Source: Eutreptiella sp. 'Long Island Sound 2002' (lineage: Eukaryota > Euglenozoa > Euglenophyceae > Eutreptiales > Eutreptiaceae). Taken from it: DNA of 64,000 bases. The notes below the pieces were generated by a model. That model worked only from the letters and a program-made list of their open reading frames with translations. It had not been told where the DNA came from and did not search any database. Position 1 is the first letter of the stretch. Each line of letters opens with the position of its first letter. Shown one piece after another: positions 43,279 through 55,152 of this stretch. Where the stretch lies: positions 91,051,086-91,115,085 of the forward strand of contig OZ038383.1 in assembly GCA_964036045.1 (NCBI GenBank). Reading direction: 5' to 3'. A program made the translations under genes and the position numbers.

Positions 43279-44779
43279 TCAGCGCCCTGAGCTCTCCCAT
43301 GATGCGTTTTGAGCGCTTGTTTGGTCGACGGATCGTCCCTAACTTGCTTGCTCTCTTTCATCTTCCGGTGACCTGCCATCAGAGTGGCCATATACCCCCC
43401 CCTGCTGACTCCAGAGGAGGATGGCCCCTCTCTTCAACCTCCCTTCGTCACTCCCCGCCTGCTGAATCCTTGGGAAACCAGGTAGCGCGACTGACCTTCA
43501 CATTTTTTGAGCTCTTGAGGCCTTGAAGCCCATACGACGTTGCGCAACGGATGCCGCTGTCATTGGCATTGCGATGTTTTGTTGGGTGGTCTGGTCCCAT
43601 GGCACTCGCGGGATCAAGACCAGTCGAGGTGTGTCTGCAGACTATATATGGCCTGAACTCAGGCGTTTTCCTGTCCACCCCCCTGCATATGCCTTATCCT
43701 AACCGGGGCGTGGTTTGGCGCTCTATCCAGAGTGTGTTTACACGCCTTTTTACCCCATTTATTGCTTACTTTTCTGCCCCTCCAGGATATGTGCGTCTGT
43801 ATGTTAAGTGTTGTCAGTCCATCGCGAGTTATGGACTGTTTCCCCCCCCCCACAGGGGATGTGAATCGTATACGGAGGCGCCTTGAGTCGCCGCTTACAT
43901 GCTCTCGCATAGGGTCCAGCCTGGACCAGTACCTGGTTACAGATTCTTCTGTTTGAGTGCCCGTGATACCGTGTGCCCTAGTGGCTGTGATGTGCTGAGA
44001 TCCTGATGGCGCCAGGCAGGAAGCCCAGTTGCCTGAATGCACTCCCAGCGGTCCGCCACTGTCAGTCCCAGTGTGAGCCTACCGACTGGCAGACGCACTT
44101 GCAGTCGGGTGGCGACCTCCGGTGTTCCTGACCTCGGTCAGTCTGCCCGGGAAACTGGTGGTTTGAGGAGTCGACGCCTCCGCCCACACTGCATGAGGAC
44201 TCCCTCATGTATGGCCTTCGTGGTAATAGGGCGAGGGAAAAGACGGCCTTGATGCCCGATCCCTTAAGGAGGAGCTAGTTCCGCTGTACCACTCTGGACT
44301 CGCGTCGTGGATATGGACATGGTGCGCCCGAGGAAGGACCCGTGGGGACTCTCCCCCAGCCGGCGGGCCTTGGGAAGCTTGGGGTAGCCTGATGGATCTT
44401 TGTGGTCGCTTTCGATCTGTGGGACCACCTCGGTCGTCGTGTGACGCCTATGTTGGCCGTGTATGCCACTGCCACTGTGGTGGTGACCGTCGCACCCGGT
44501 GCGCCTGGTATGGGTTAACGGGTCCTTTGGATGCCGAACAATCGCCGCCAGGACCCGTGACTTGATACTTGATACTATACTTGAAGTTACGAGACCCTAC
44601 GGCACTATACCTGTCTTACCGTGGATTGACGTGGGCAACCTGACCCAAGACCAGCCTGATGTGTGTGGTACGTCTACCCCCCCCAGGGGATAGACCAGAG
44701 ATACCCCCCCCCTCAGGGGATGGTCCTGGGTACCCGCTGCCATGCTGGGTGTTATCGAGCCCCCCCCAGGGGTTGCTCT
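43279..44779 (+). other. Element C 3' untranslated region
   Basis: Non-coding, homologous to 27199-28683. It includes two C-rich units near 44675-44740. Confidence 0.7.
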
Positions 44780-44790
44780 AAGGAGGGGGG
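44780..44790 (+). other. Polypurine tract of element C
   Basis: AAGGAGGGGGG lies directly before TGAAGCGG of the 3' LTR. Confidence 0.85.
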
Positions 44791-46098
44791 TGAAGCGGTA
44801 CCCAGAACCCCATGACCACGGTGGGGTATACAACCGGTCTCCGTGTGCCCACTAACCTCATGTACGGAGGGGAAGACGCCCAGTGAAGCCCGGTGAGAGC
44901 CCGGCAGGAGCGTGTCCTTTGCCGTAAAGCCCCCGTGACGGCATTCCGGCCACTTCGGGCATGTTACCATGTACCAGCAAACTGCCATTTGCCGGTTTCT
45001 TACTATTTCACTCCAATCTGCCCCGCACCGCCTTCGGCCGTCGATTCGGCAACCGAATTCAGCTATTAGCGGCCGCATCGGCAACCGATGCGTCGCCCGC
45101 TGAGATTTACACATCAGAATGTCAGGAATCAACAGGGTATTATTTTCATATTGTTTCCGTAACTTTTCACGCTATCGTTCTGATAATCAATGTTTTGACT
45201 GCTGGCGGTTGGCTCGCGAGTTTAGCGTAACTGCCAGTTTAACTGTTATTTACAGACACTTTAGCGCAATCCGTGACGAAGACTGTAAAGTCTTCAGGAA
45301 ATGCATTGATGCATCTGCAATTTTCACCTTGTACAGTCGCAACTTGAAACCGAATTTTTCAGGATATCGAAATCGGATTTTCGACTTCGACATCCCCGCA
45401 CTTGATTTGACCTCTTTCGAGTGGACCCACGTGCTTCCCTATGCACGAATCAACTTTCCTTTTGTCTTGCCCTCCATTTGTGTTAGAGATATGGGCAAAA
45501 CAAAGTTGATTCGTCAGGCCACTTGTGAGGGTCATATCTCGTGCTGCTTGCGAGGAATGACAATAAGGAAGCATGGGATGTATTCACAATTTTCCTGACG
45601 TAATTTGGGAAGCTTTATACGCCTTGCGTCTCCATACGTGCGCGCTAGCGTAATTGATCATGGTCAAGAGGGTAGAGTTTGCGTGACAAACTCTTTGGTC
45701 ATGATATTGCGTGCGTTGGGATAACTTTCCAGTGTAGCGCGCGAGTGTTGGTGTTCCATAGGAATTTACCTTGAGTTCCTATGAGTGATTGACACAAAGT
45801 TATGCCCTTGGAGGGGCATGACATATCGTGGGGGGAGCTACCTTTTTGGGCAGTATGTGGTATGTACCATGTGTTGTATTGCGTGCCCACTTGGCGGGTT
45901 TGGCTAAGAGCGATACACCCAGTAATGGACCTCATATTGCACGAGGTCTTTTCTCCTACTCCCCACGATCAATTGCAAGCCTAACCTTCGTGGAGGGAAG
46001 CTTGTGTGGCGATCCCAAAGCGATGCGTTGAGAGCAAGGTGTGTGTTCTGCAATTTTCCATATTTTCATGTGCCCACTTGGAAAGTAGCGCTCGTGAC
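44791..46098 (+). repeat. 3' LTR of element C, left part
   Basis: Starts TGAAGCGG and runs colinear with 30851-32160. It is interrupted by element D after GCGCTCGTGAC. Confidence 0.9.
46077..46098 (+). repeat. Left target-site duplication of insertion D (22 bp)
   Basis: CTTGGAAAGTAGCGCTCGTG plus AC matches 55168-55189 at 20 of 22 positions. The sequence is native LTR sequence, as at 6975-6996 and 21159-21180. Confidence 0.8.
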
Positions 46099-48328
46099 GC
46101 CCACCACGCCCCGTTCCTTTCCGACTCACAATGGCCAGCACGCCACGTCTTCCAAGCGTACCTCCGCGCATGTGCTACGAAGGCAGGGCGCGACATGCTG
46201 GGGCCCAAGGACATCGACACGGCGTACACAGCCTTCCAGCGCCAGCACACCCGGCCCCGCCCGAGCGAGCACGAGACCCCCAACGACGGCGGCACGACGC
46301 AGGGGGAGCCCACCCCGTCAGCCGAAGGCGGGACACCACCCACCATCCTGCTACTAGCACCAAACGGCGGCAAACATGCTACCCGCACTGTCCAGCGACA
46401 CCATGCCCCCTGGTCCATCCCCAAACATAATGCACCGGAGACCGATGTACCACCAGTCAGACACAGTGACCAGGGCATACCACGCACGTGCTGGCACTGC
46501 GGCCCGGCAGCCCTCGACACTCCGTGGCCCCTGCTGCCCCTCATCTCCACCCACTACCGCACCCCCACCGCCGCCGCCACCGCCGACCAGCAGGCATGGC
46601 TCTCCCCCTGGTTTCACACGGTACCCCCAGACCACCCCGGCGCCCGTAGCCTGGACCCGAACACCCACGGCGACATGGACGTTCACCAACGAGCGGGCAG
46701 ACCCGGACAGCGTAGCCATGGAGTACGACTGCTGCGACCCAAACCGCGCAGGACCTCAGGATGCACCCATGTGCCCCCTACAGCACAAATGCCCCACCCT
46801 CCGCGGCGACAAAGACGACAAGGAGCGGCGACAGACCATCACGTGCCAGAATGTCCACCCCAATACGGGATACCTCTTCCACCTGATGTACGCGTATATC
46901 ACCCAGGGACGCCCAGACAGGGGCCTCCTCCGCCTCACCCCACGAGCCCAGGCCACCATCACCCAGGGAATAGGCGTCTATGCAGCGCCACTACTGCAAC
47001 CCACGCAAATCACCGCCAGAACCGCCCAGGGGAACCCCATCTACGTCTATCACCCCACAGCAATCGCCCGCCTACCCATACCCAGCGACACCGACATCAT
47101 CTACTTCACTGACGCATCCGGCACCCAGCAACGCACCCCCACGGTCGGTTGCGCTTCCGTGCGCATCACCCGGCACGCGGACAGCCTCCACGTGGAACAC
47201 CACACCGGGACCACCATCTTTGGGGCGTCCTCCCACGGCGAACTGCACACCATGGCAGACGCCGTCACCGCCACACCGCCACCCACGACGATCCGGCCCC
47301 GCAACATCTGGGTAGTCGTGGACGCCACGGTCGACATCCACCTCACCAGGCGCCTTGCGGACCTGCCCCTCCACAATGCACTCGAGTCAGGCCTCACCAC
47401 ACAAGCGTTGGGACCATGGATGGCCTTCAAGGGCATGCACCCCCAGGACGCCCTACACATCGTCAAGCAGGAGTCACACCGCTACGCATACGGCAATGGA
47501 CGCGCAGACACGCAGGCCAAACACCAGAACACCAACCACACCCCAGGGCTCGAACGCGTACGACTGGACACCCCACACCACAGCCACCTGCAGCACCTGC
47601 CCGCGATACCCCCGGCCACACAGCCCCCCCAATGGATGCCCGAGGACACGCCGTACACGGATCGAGACAAGCAGTACCACTACCCCACACCCATCCAGCA
47701 ACTGGCCACCACACTGGGCCACCCGGCGAACACCGAACTCCTCCGACGCCTCGAAGACTCCGTCCACACCCCCCTCTACTACTCCGCCCTGCGCCCAGAT
47801 AGCCTCCCAGCACACTTACAAAAGCCCCGACTCCAACTCGCCCTCGAACAACTTCCCCTCCTCACCCGATACCACCGATGGTATACGCGCCGCTCGATCC
47901 ACGTCCCCGCAGGACACACCAAATGCATCTGCAGCCACGCGAAAGAAGAAACATGGGACCACTTCAAGGTGTGCCCCCTGTACAGAGGACTGCACACCCT
48001 CACAGACTGGAACCCAACCCACACCATCGCACAGCACGCTGGATGGCTGGCGCAGTCCCCGGCGACCCAGCAACTCACCACCGTCCTCCAGCAGACGGAG
48101 GTGCTCGAGGCAGTCCGCAGGGGACTCGTCCCCACTGCCGTCTACACCTTGCTACGCACCCACGCGGAGGACCCCCAGGCCACGGCGGCGCACATGCAGC
48201 GGACGGTCAAGACGGCCAAGACGGCGGAGCAGCTCACATACCGCACCCACAAATACCTGCAGCATGCGGCAACCCTGCCCCCAACAGACCAAGCCCACCT
48301 CTTCAAACTCCTGTTCTACCAACCATGA
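46099..48328 (+). pseudogene. RNase H / Cys-His knuckle protein (LINE ORF2 C-terminal part)
   Basis: Reading appears genuine in one frame from the border (MLGPKDIDTAYTAFQRQH, CWHCG, WFHTVPPDHPGA) to about 46670. It then continues in the next frame (TNERADPDSVAMEYDCC, MCPLQHKCP), so there is one frameshift. RNase H follows at about 47095-47520: YFTDASG, GELHTMADAV, VVVDATVDI and GNGRADTQAK supply the Asp-Glu-Asp-Asp set. A knuckle CICSHAKEETWDHFKVC (47924-47975) has the ET..H....C pattern of LINE ORF2 C-termini. The protein ends LFKLLFYQP with TGA at 48326. The cognate RT is missing on the left. The frameshift assignment is by eye. Confidence 0.65.
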
Positions 48329-48343
48329 GACCCTACCCCGTGA

Positions 48344-51025
48344 CATACCAACACGGAACCCCCACCACATCTACACACCGTCCACCGAGCACAGCACTGG
48401 CACAGCACACAGGGGCACCACAGGCACCGCACACACTCCCACCAGCATGCGCGCGCCACCAGCCCCCATCCCCCCACGCCGCCGTCCTTCCACAGGTACC
48501 ACCAACCACCAGCCACCGCATGTCCCCTCTGCGTTCGCCAGCGGCTACCACAGACAGCCCTGCCCTGCAACCCAGACCACTGGGTCTGCCTGGGAGCCGC
48601 TCACCGCCTCACCCACTGCCCCCACTGCGGGGACCTCAACCCCAGCCACCGCGAGCGGCCCGCGGCCCCAGCCGCACCCCCCCCCGCCAGCCACCCCAGC
48701 TTCTTCGGGTTCCTCACCGACACCCTCCGGGACCAACTGGGAGGGTACTACGTGGCGGACGCGGCGGACCACGCATGGAACATAGCCGTGGCCACGGGCA
48801 GCACACCCCTATGCGACAGCGGAGGCGGCTTGAACGTAGCGGTCCGCCACATACTCCTCGCCCTATACCTCCACCACCGAGACCTACAACTCCCAGACCC
48901 ACAACTCCCGGCCCCCCAAGCAGCAGCCCTGACGCCGGAAGCGTGGGCCGACACGGCACCAGAGGAGATAGCAGCCTACCTCCGAATCACTTGCCGCCGG
49001 TTCAAACACGCCCTCGGCCGACGGAAGGGAACACGTTACCCACGCAGCGCACTCCTCTACCCGGCACACCACCCCGACCCCGCACAACAGAAGCCCCCGG
49101 AGGGCTGGGCGTCTTTTCGGGACGCCCACCTGGCCGCCCCCGACGAGGCCACCGCCACGCGGATGGGCCTCACGGACCAGGAAACCTACGTCAGAGGCCT
49201 CAAGACGAGCCTCCAAGAGGCACACCGCTGGCACGCCCGCTCCCCGTCGCCCCCACGGGGACAGGGGGGTTCATCCGTTCCCGACACCCACCAGGCCAAG
49301 AAGACCAAGACAGGTCAGGGGGCCCGCCAACGCGCCCGCCAGAAGGGCGCGACGCCCCGACCAAGGCCCGGGTCCAGCCACACCGCACCGCCCCACGCCC
49401 AGACCCCCGGGGCACACCAACAACAGCGCCACCGCCAGCGCCCACCACCACCACCGTACCGCAGCACTCAAACCCTGCAGCCCAGTCAGCCACCACCGCC
49501 CACACACGTCCACACCATGCCAGGACCACCGTACGCGCAGAGCCAGGGGACATGGCACCACCAACACCACCAACACGCCCCCGTCCCTCCCAACCCCTAC
49601 CCCCTAATGCCCCCATGCTACAGCGACCCCCACCAGCTACACCCCCACCACGCCCCAGCACAACAAGGCCCCGCGAACCACCCACCCCACATAGCGCACA
49701 TCACCGCACGACACCATCACGTATTCCACCACCACCAGCCCCTGCCACCACAGCCACCAACGCCGGGGTACCACACACAACCGGCACACCCTCCACACCA
49801 CCACCAAGCGGTCCAGCACCACCCGCCGCCCCCGCTACACGGGCCCACGACATACGAGCCACGGTACACCCCCATGGACCCGCGAGGAGCCGCGCACGCA
49901 CACCAGCAACACCAGGGCCTAGTGGGAGCGCCCCACCACCACCAACAGCCCCCCCACCCACACCCCATACCAGCGAGCACCATCCACCAGCAGCCACCCA
50001 TCACATACGGACCACAGCCCCACCCATGGGCTCATGCGGCCGCCTCCCACCCGCACCCCGGCACCACAACCAGTAGAGAACCGCAAGGGCCACATGGCGC
50101 ACACACGCAACACCCACACGACCCACAGGGACGCCCGGACCCCCAGCCAGCACAACACCCACCCCCACCCCCCCCACCCCACCACCACCAGCAGCCCCCC
50201 CACCCACACCCCATACCAGCGAGCACCATCCACCAGCAGCCACCCATTACATACGGACCACAGCCCCACCCGGACGCTCATGCGGCCCCCTCCCACCGGC
50301 ACCCCAGCACCACAACCAGTCAAGAACCGTAAGGGCCGCACGGCGCACACACGCAACACCCACACGACCCACAGGGACGCCCAGACCCCCAGCCAGCACA
50401 ACACCCACCCCCGCCCCCCCCACCACCAACAGCGCCACCCCCACACCACCCCCCCCCCGCCCCCCCCCCCGAGACCAGGCCACGGACACAACACGCGGCA
50501 GCCAGCACCAGCCAATTGACGTCGATACCCCCGCCGACACACGCCACCGCGAATCCCCTCTCCCGCGACCGCCACAAGAGACCCCATCACCCAACCCCAC
50601 GCGCGACAACGACGACCACCCCCCCCAACCCACACCACCCCCCCCCATCACACCCCGCACCACCAGTCGCCGCACCGGCCGAACCCTACGCCCTACACAA
50701 CCCCGCAGCGGTACGGCAGCACCTCCGGGGACTCGGGGAACAGGACGTCGTGCTGTACCTCCGCACCTCCGGCACCAGCACCCCCATCCGGGCGGCGGCC
50801 CTGGTCACGGCGGCCACCCTGGGGGAAGGCGTCAGAGACTTCCTCTTCGACGCCTTCCTCCACGTCGCCCGACACGAGCGCCCCCCACGCGCCACCCCAG
50901 ACGGCGAGAGCCCGCCCCCCACGGGGAGCCGGATCTGGGTGCCCCCCATCGACTGGGGGCGACACCTGGTCGGACACCCCGTGCCGGGGCGGGTGGACAC
51001 CAAGGGCCGCACCCGCTACCACTAG
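48344..51025 (+). pseudogene. Unrecognised ORF with RING-like zinc motif and His/Pro-rich repeats, one internal stop
   Basis: This frame is open from after a TGA at 48341 to TAG at 51023, except for one TAA at 50330. No ATG lies near its start. An ATG at 48325 overlaps the previous stop as ATGA but leads into another frame, so a frameshift near 48500 is possible. The first recognisable part is Cys/His-rich (48521-48649): CPLC, then CNPDHWVC, then HRLTHCPHCG, which is RING-like but lacks one usual Cys. A compact region follows (LGGYYVADAADHAWNIAVAT, VRHILLALYLHH). A long Pro/His/Gln-rich stretch holds an in-frame repeat. The end is again compact (VVLYLRTSGTSTPIRAAALV, WVPPIDWGRHLVGHP). No family is recognised. 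Confidence 0.5.
49930..50421 (+). repeat. 246-bp in-frame tandem duplication (82 residues per unit)
   Basis: Two units of about 246 bp (49930-50175 and 50176-50421) share HHHQQPPHPHPIPASTIHQQ and the following residues. In the second unit CAA of the first (before GGGCCACATGG) is TAA at 50330-50332, which stops the ORF. The sequence beyond is still readable in the same frame. Confidence 0.8.
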
Positions 51026-51031
51026 CCCGAC

Positions 51032-51616
51032 ATGGCCCACCCCCCACCCGACGTCACCCCCGACAGCACCAAAGAGTGGGAGCGGGAAACATGGGTAGCC
51101 CGGATGGCCTCCTTGAGCAACTTCCGGCACCACGTCCCGGGGGACATCCCCACCCCCGACGAGCAGCAGCCAGCCCCCTCCACGTACATGACCCTCATGT
51201 ACAATCTGCACTACACCCTCTCCACCACCACCTGCGACGCACCCACAGACCACTGGGTGGTACACGGCACCGACTTCCTCCTCCCCGCCGACTACACCCC
51301 CCCCACACACAACCCGGGCCCCGACACGTACGCCAGGGGGGACGACCCGGACGACCCCCACATCTGGGGCACGTGGGAACCCAAATCCCTGGACACGCTG
51401 CTCTCCACCCGCAGCGGCTACCAGGGCCTTGGTAGGGCGATGTATTGCCTCGCCAAGTGGACCCAAAGGACCTGGGGGATCCCCACGGACCGATGGGTGT
51501 GGGTGGTCACGCTGCGCCCCAGCAGAGGGAAGCCCCCCCAAACCGCAGGGGACCCTACCCCCCACGCCCCACCACCCTACAACTATGCCCGTACATGGTG
51601 GCAGCCCGCCTCATGA
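51032..51616 (+). CDS. Unrecognised 194-residue protein of element D
   Basis: The ORF is intact: ATG seven bases after the previous TAG, TGA at 51614. It is Trp- and Asp-rich (EWERETWVARM, DHWVVHG, DDPHIWGTWEP, RWVWVVTLRP) with no signal peptide, membrane segment or Cys cluster. Its stop overlaps the next start as ATGA (51613-51616), as in genes translated by termination and re-initiation. It shares the frame of the ORF upstream, so it may once have been the C-terminal part of it. I do not recognise a family. Varied residue use, unlike the low-complexity neighbours, is the main reason to think it is real. Confidence 0.5.
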   Translation: MAHPPPDVTPDSTKEWERETWVARMASLSNFRHHVPGDIPTPDEQQPAPSTYMTLMYNLHYTLSTTTCDAPTDHWVVHGTDFLLPADYTPPTHNPGPDTYARGDDPDDPHIWGTWEPKSLDTLLSTRSGYQGLGRAMYCLAKWTQRTWGIPTDRWVWVVTLRPSRGKPPQTAGDPTPHAPPPYNYARTWWQPAS

Positions 51617-53103
51617 TGCTGCTGTTGCCGGCCCCCCACACCCCCACTCAAAACTACCCCCACCTTACAGAGGAGGACATGCCCGGCATCCAGCGATGCT
51701 TCTTCCAGACCCTCGACTACCTCCAGCAAATACACCCGCACGTCCTGGAGCAGATATGGCCACCCCCCGGGTAACCCACGTGCCCGCGCAGCCGAGACAA
51801 CGCCGCCAGCCAAGCACCAGCACGCACGGATCACCAGGGCAAAGGCGCGCACACGCCCGGTGCCCGAACCTGCACCCTCGTTCTCGCTACTTACAGGACC
51901 CAGCATCATACGCCCGCCCCCGAGGCCCAGGACCCTCCGCCGTCTCCCACAGCCCTCTCCTCCGCCCCCGACTCCACAACCTCCACCACCACGACCACCT
52001 CATCCAGCACCACCACCACGTCCTCATCCAGCACCCCACCCCCCAGGCTGCGGGGGACACCTCCCAAACGGGCCTCCAAAGCCGCCCCCACCGCGAGCAG
52101 CCTCGCCGCCGCCAAGGCCCGCGCCCCGACGAAGCCCACACCCACGACCCAGCCGAAGCCCAAGCGGCCACCCAAACCCGTCAGCACGCCCGCAGCCAAG
52201 CCCGAACCCAAGCCCAAACGCGGCGCCACGACGGCAGCGCGATCCCGGCCCCCCGAGGACGTCCTCTACGACATCCGGCCCCAGCCGTCCCAGGCCCGAA
52301 GGCAGCAGCGCCCAGCGCGGCGCCCCCCCATCGTCACCGACGCCACCGCCACCACCTTCATGCCGGAGCGCGCCGCGGCCGAAGCGCGACGCGCCTCGTC
52401 CCGCCACCTCTCAAAGCCCGCACCCCAGGCCCACGGACCGCTCCCGACCAAGCCAGAACGACGCCAGGGTCCACCAGCAGCGTCCCCGCCCCCCTACCGG
52501 CCCTCGATGACAGCCCACATGCAACGCATGCCCCACTACCGCGGCCGCCGCGAATCCCCGCCAAACCCCGAGGCGGAGACCGTACGCGCACACCTGCGGG
52601 TCCACATCCGCGTGCATCCCCACTCCCCACGCACCCCCACGGAACAGGACTACGAGGAATCCCCCAGGCCCGCCACCGCCGCCGGTCCCCACGACCCCGT
52701 CACACCCACTCACGCCCACTCCTCCGCCCAAGACCGCAGGCCCGCCCAGGAACAGTGGTGGCAGCGCTGGACCCACACGCAGCTCTGGGAGCTGCGGAAG
52801 TCAGCCCGGGGAGAGCCCTCCCTCGAGGGCCTGGTCCATCGGCCCCGCAAGGGGTTGGTGGAGAACTGCCGCCTCCGGCCGGCGGGGGGGTGGATGCCGC
52901 AGGCTGCATGGGCAGCCATGCTGGCCGATGCGCTCCACCCCCTGGGAGTCCACCCCCGCAACCTCTCCGCGCCCCAGGACCACCCGTATGTCCTCAGGCG
53001 CCTGCGGGAGACCCTCCAGGAAACGCAGCGAGACGGCATCCGCCTGTGGGACATCACCCAAAGCCCAGCCCCGCACGCACACACCCCCTCACCACCCCAA
53101 TAG
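51613..53103 (+). pseudogene. Unrecognised basic protein of element D, interrupted by one TAA
   Basis: It starts MMLLLPAPHTPTQNYPHL, overlapping the previous stop. It has 53 codons to TAA at 51772. The same frame is then open to 53103. The middle part is Thr/Ser/Pro-rich, then Lys/Pro-rich (KPTPTTQPKPKRPPKPV, about 52130-52180), as in nucleic-acid-binding tails. A compact C-terminal part carries EQWWQRWTHTQLWELRKSAR and AAWAAMLADALHPLGVHP (about 52750-52950). The alternating basic and compact parts resemble an ORF1-type RNA-binding protein. This is only a resemblance in composition. Confidence 0.45.
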
Positions 53104-53268
53104 CGTCGGCGCACCGACACAGGCAACACCCACAGCACCCCAGGAGCCCTGTCCGCCACACAACACGACGCGCCTGACCCCCCGGCCAGCGGCGCCGCCA
53201 TCTAACCCCGTTACCCGGCAAACCACCACCACGGGGCGCCACGCCAGGCCCTGGCCAGAAGTCACCAA

Positions 53269-53831
53269 ATGAACCGGACGCCGAAGGAAGCCAACGCACA
53301 CGACAACGAGCACCACTACGCCCAAAGGCGCCGAACCCAGGCCCGCTACCGTGGGCTCCTCTCCACCCTCAGCACGACACACACGTCGCTGGCGTCACTC
53401 CTCCGCCGTGCCCCCTCCCACGCCACCGCCCCGCCCCCCCCCCCCTCCCGCCGCACGTCCCCACGCCGCCCAGCACCCAGCCCCACACACTGCGCCACAG
53501 CATCGCCCTAGTCCAGCTCCTCCACCATCGCGCCACTTGGCACCTCACAGTAGACCGCCGTCCTGTGGTCCCGCTCCCCCCGGCACCGCTCCCGGGGCCG
53601 CACCCAGCCCACATCGTGTTCGCCCCCACGTCGCGGGCCGCGGACATCCTCCCGCTCCTCGCCGCCACCCCTCCCGGGCATCGCATACTGCTTGCTGCCA
53701 ACCCCTCGGTCCTCAGTGAGGTCCTCATCGGGCACGCCGACGCCCTGCACGTCCGCCCGCTGCTGCCCAACCTGCACGCTGCGTACGCCCCCGGCACACC
53801 CGTCGACCCCTTCGTGTGGGACTCCCAGTGA
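53269..53831 (+). pseudogene. Unrecognised ORF of element D with frameshift in a C-run
   Basis: ATG at 53269 begins MNRTPKEANAHDNEHHYAQR and continues to a run of C near 53440. Beyond it, the sensible reading moves to another frame (SIALVQLLHHRATWHLTVDR, HIVFAPTSRAADILPLLAAT) to TGA at 53829. A length change in the C-run would explain this, or a sequencing error. No family is recognised. Confidence 0.4.
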
Positions 53832-54255
53832 GGCCACTGGCCACCGGCCGGCCCGCACGCACCACCCCGCACCCGCCTCGGGCGCAGGACCCCGTGGACG
53901 CGGCTATCCACACGCCCAGCCCCGCACAACCGCCTAACCGAGCCAGAACCCAAGCACAAATCAAACCCGAGCCACACCCCGAAACCGCTAACCCTTGACT
54001 CCTAACCAAGCCCGCCGAGGGAACAACGTCACCACAGCCCACACCCACAGCCCACACAGCCGCCTAACCAGCCAGCTCCAGAAGCAAAGAGACACCTCAC
54101 CAAACCCACCCTGACCCAAGCCCGTGTACATCAGGACGCGCGAGCCGCACCCCTGGGGCGCGACCGCCGCCACAGCACCGACGACACACGCCAGAGGACA
54201 CAACGCTATTGCACCGCCGCACCAGCTGCCCGTGCCTGTGCCTGCAGTGTACGCG
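53832..54255 (+). other. Non-coding part of element D
   Basis: C- and A-rich sequence with no ORF that looks like protein and no repeat I can define. Confidence 0.4.
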
Positions 54256-54360
54256 CGCCCCTTTTTTTCTCTTTTTTTTCTTCTCTTTTTTTTTTTCCCC
54301 AAAAAAGAAAAAAAAAAAACAAGTAAAAAAAAAAAAAAAAAGTAAAAAAAAAACGAAAAT
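54256..54360 (+). repeat. T-tract followed by A-tract in element D
   Basis: About 40 mostly T bases (54263-54296) are followed by CCCC and about 55 mostly A bases (54301-54358). The RNA could fold into a long U-A hairpin. It may mark an old poly(A) end inside D, but D-specific sequence continues 800 bases beyond. Confidence 0.7.
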
Positions 54361-54419
54361 TAGGGGGGGATGAAGAGGGACACAACCACCCATGGCACAC
54401 GCGCACCGCACACAGCACG

Positions 54420-54595
54420 CACACCGGTGAACAGGAGCCCAGTGGCCCAGGACACCGCACATGCAACACAACACACCGTGCGAGCACACCGGTGAACAGG
54501 AGCCAGCTGGCCCAGGACACCACAGACGCACCACAGCAAACCGCGCGGGCACACCGGTGAATAGGAGCCCAGCGGCCCAGGACACTGCACACACG
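54420..54595 (+). repeat. 65-bp tandem repeat, about 2.7 units
   Basis: Units start CACACCGGTGAACAGGAGCC at 54420, 54485 and 54550 and contain GGCCCAGGACAC. It lies in the presumed 3' part of element D. Confidence 0.75.
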
Positions 54596-55152
54596 TAGGG
54601 CGGCCGAGGGACAGGAAGGAACCAATACCCCATGGGTCGGACGCACTGGGGCGACCCAGCCGACCCACCGGGCCAGTGGCAGGAGCGGTACTCCAAGGGC
54701 ACTGATCCGAGCCCGGCCAGGCTGCATCGGGGACCATGGCAAACGTCACCCGGAGCCATGGAAGCAACCGGTGACAGGCGGGCCGGTACACAGTCCAGGA
54801 GGGGGTCACCTGCCAAGCAGAGTGGCCCCGCAACTCAAGCCACAAGAGTGAGGCGGTCGTACCGTAGACAAGCGGGAGCAATACCCCTTGTGGTGAGAGA
54901 TACTCCACACGGCTGGGCAGCCCCCCAGAGCTGCCGCCCAAAGGAGGGGGCATGTGGCCCTACCCATGGACACATGTGGGGACACCCTCCCACCTGGGAC
55001 ACATGGACCCGGTGGCCGCGACAATGCCTTCCCAAGCACATGTAGCAGCGGCTCAAGAGGCACCTGACATAGGGCAGTGGGAGGGACAGGACGTCCCCCT
55101 GGTAAGACCTTCTTCCTGCAATGTCAAAGGAGGCATCCCGAGCACCCGAAGA
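54596..55152 (+). other. 3' non-coding part of element D
   Basis: Mixed-composition sequence between the 65-bp repeats and the TACC tail. No coding region or known RNA is recognised. Confidence 0.4.

Noticed and set aside
47878-50076. Long plus-strand open frame in another phase across element D
   Set aside because: C-rich DNA lacks stops in every phase. This phase gives low-complexity Pro/Arg/Thr text, whereas the phase annotated at 48344-51025 contains the Cys/His module and varied residues.
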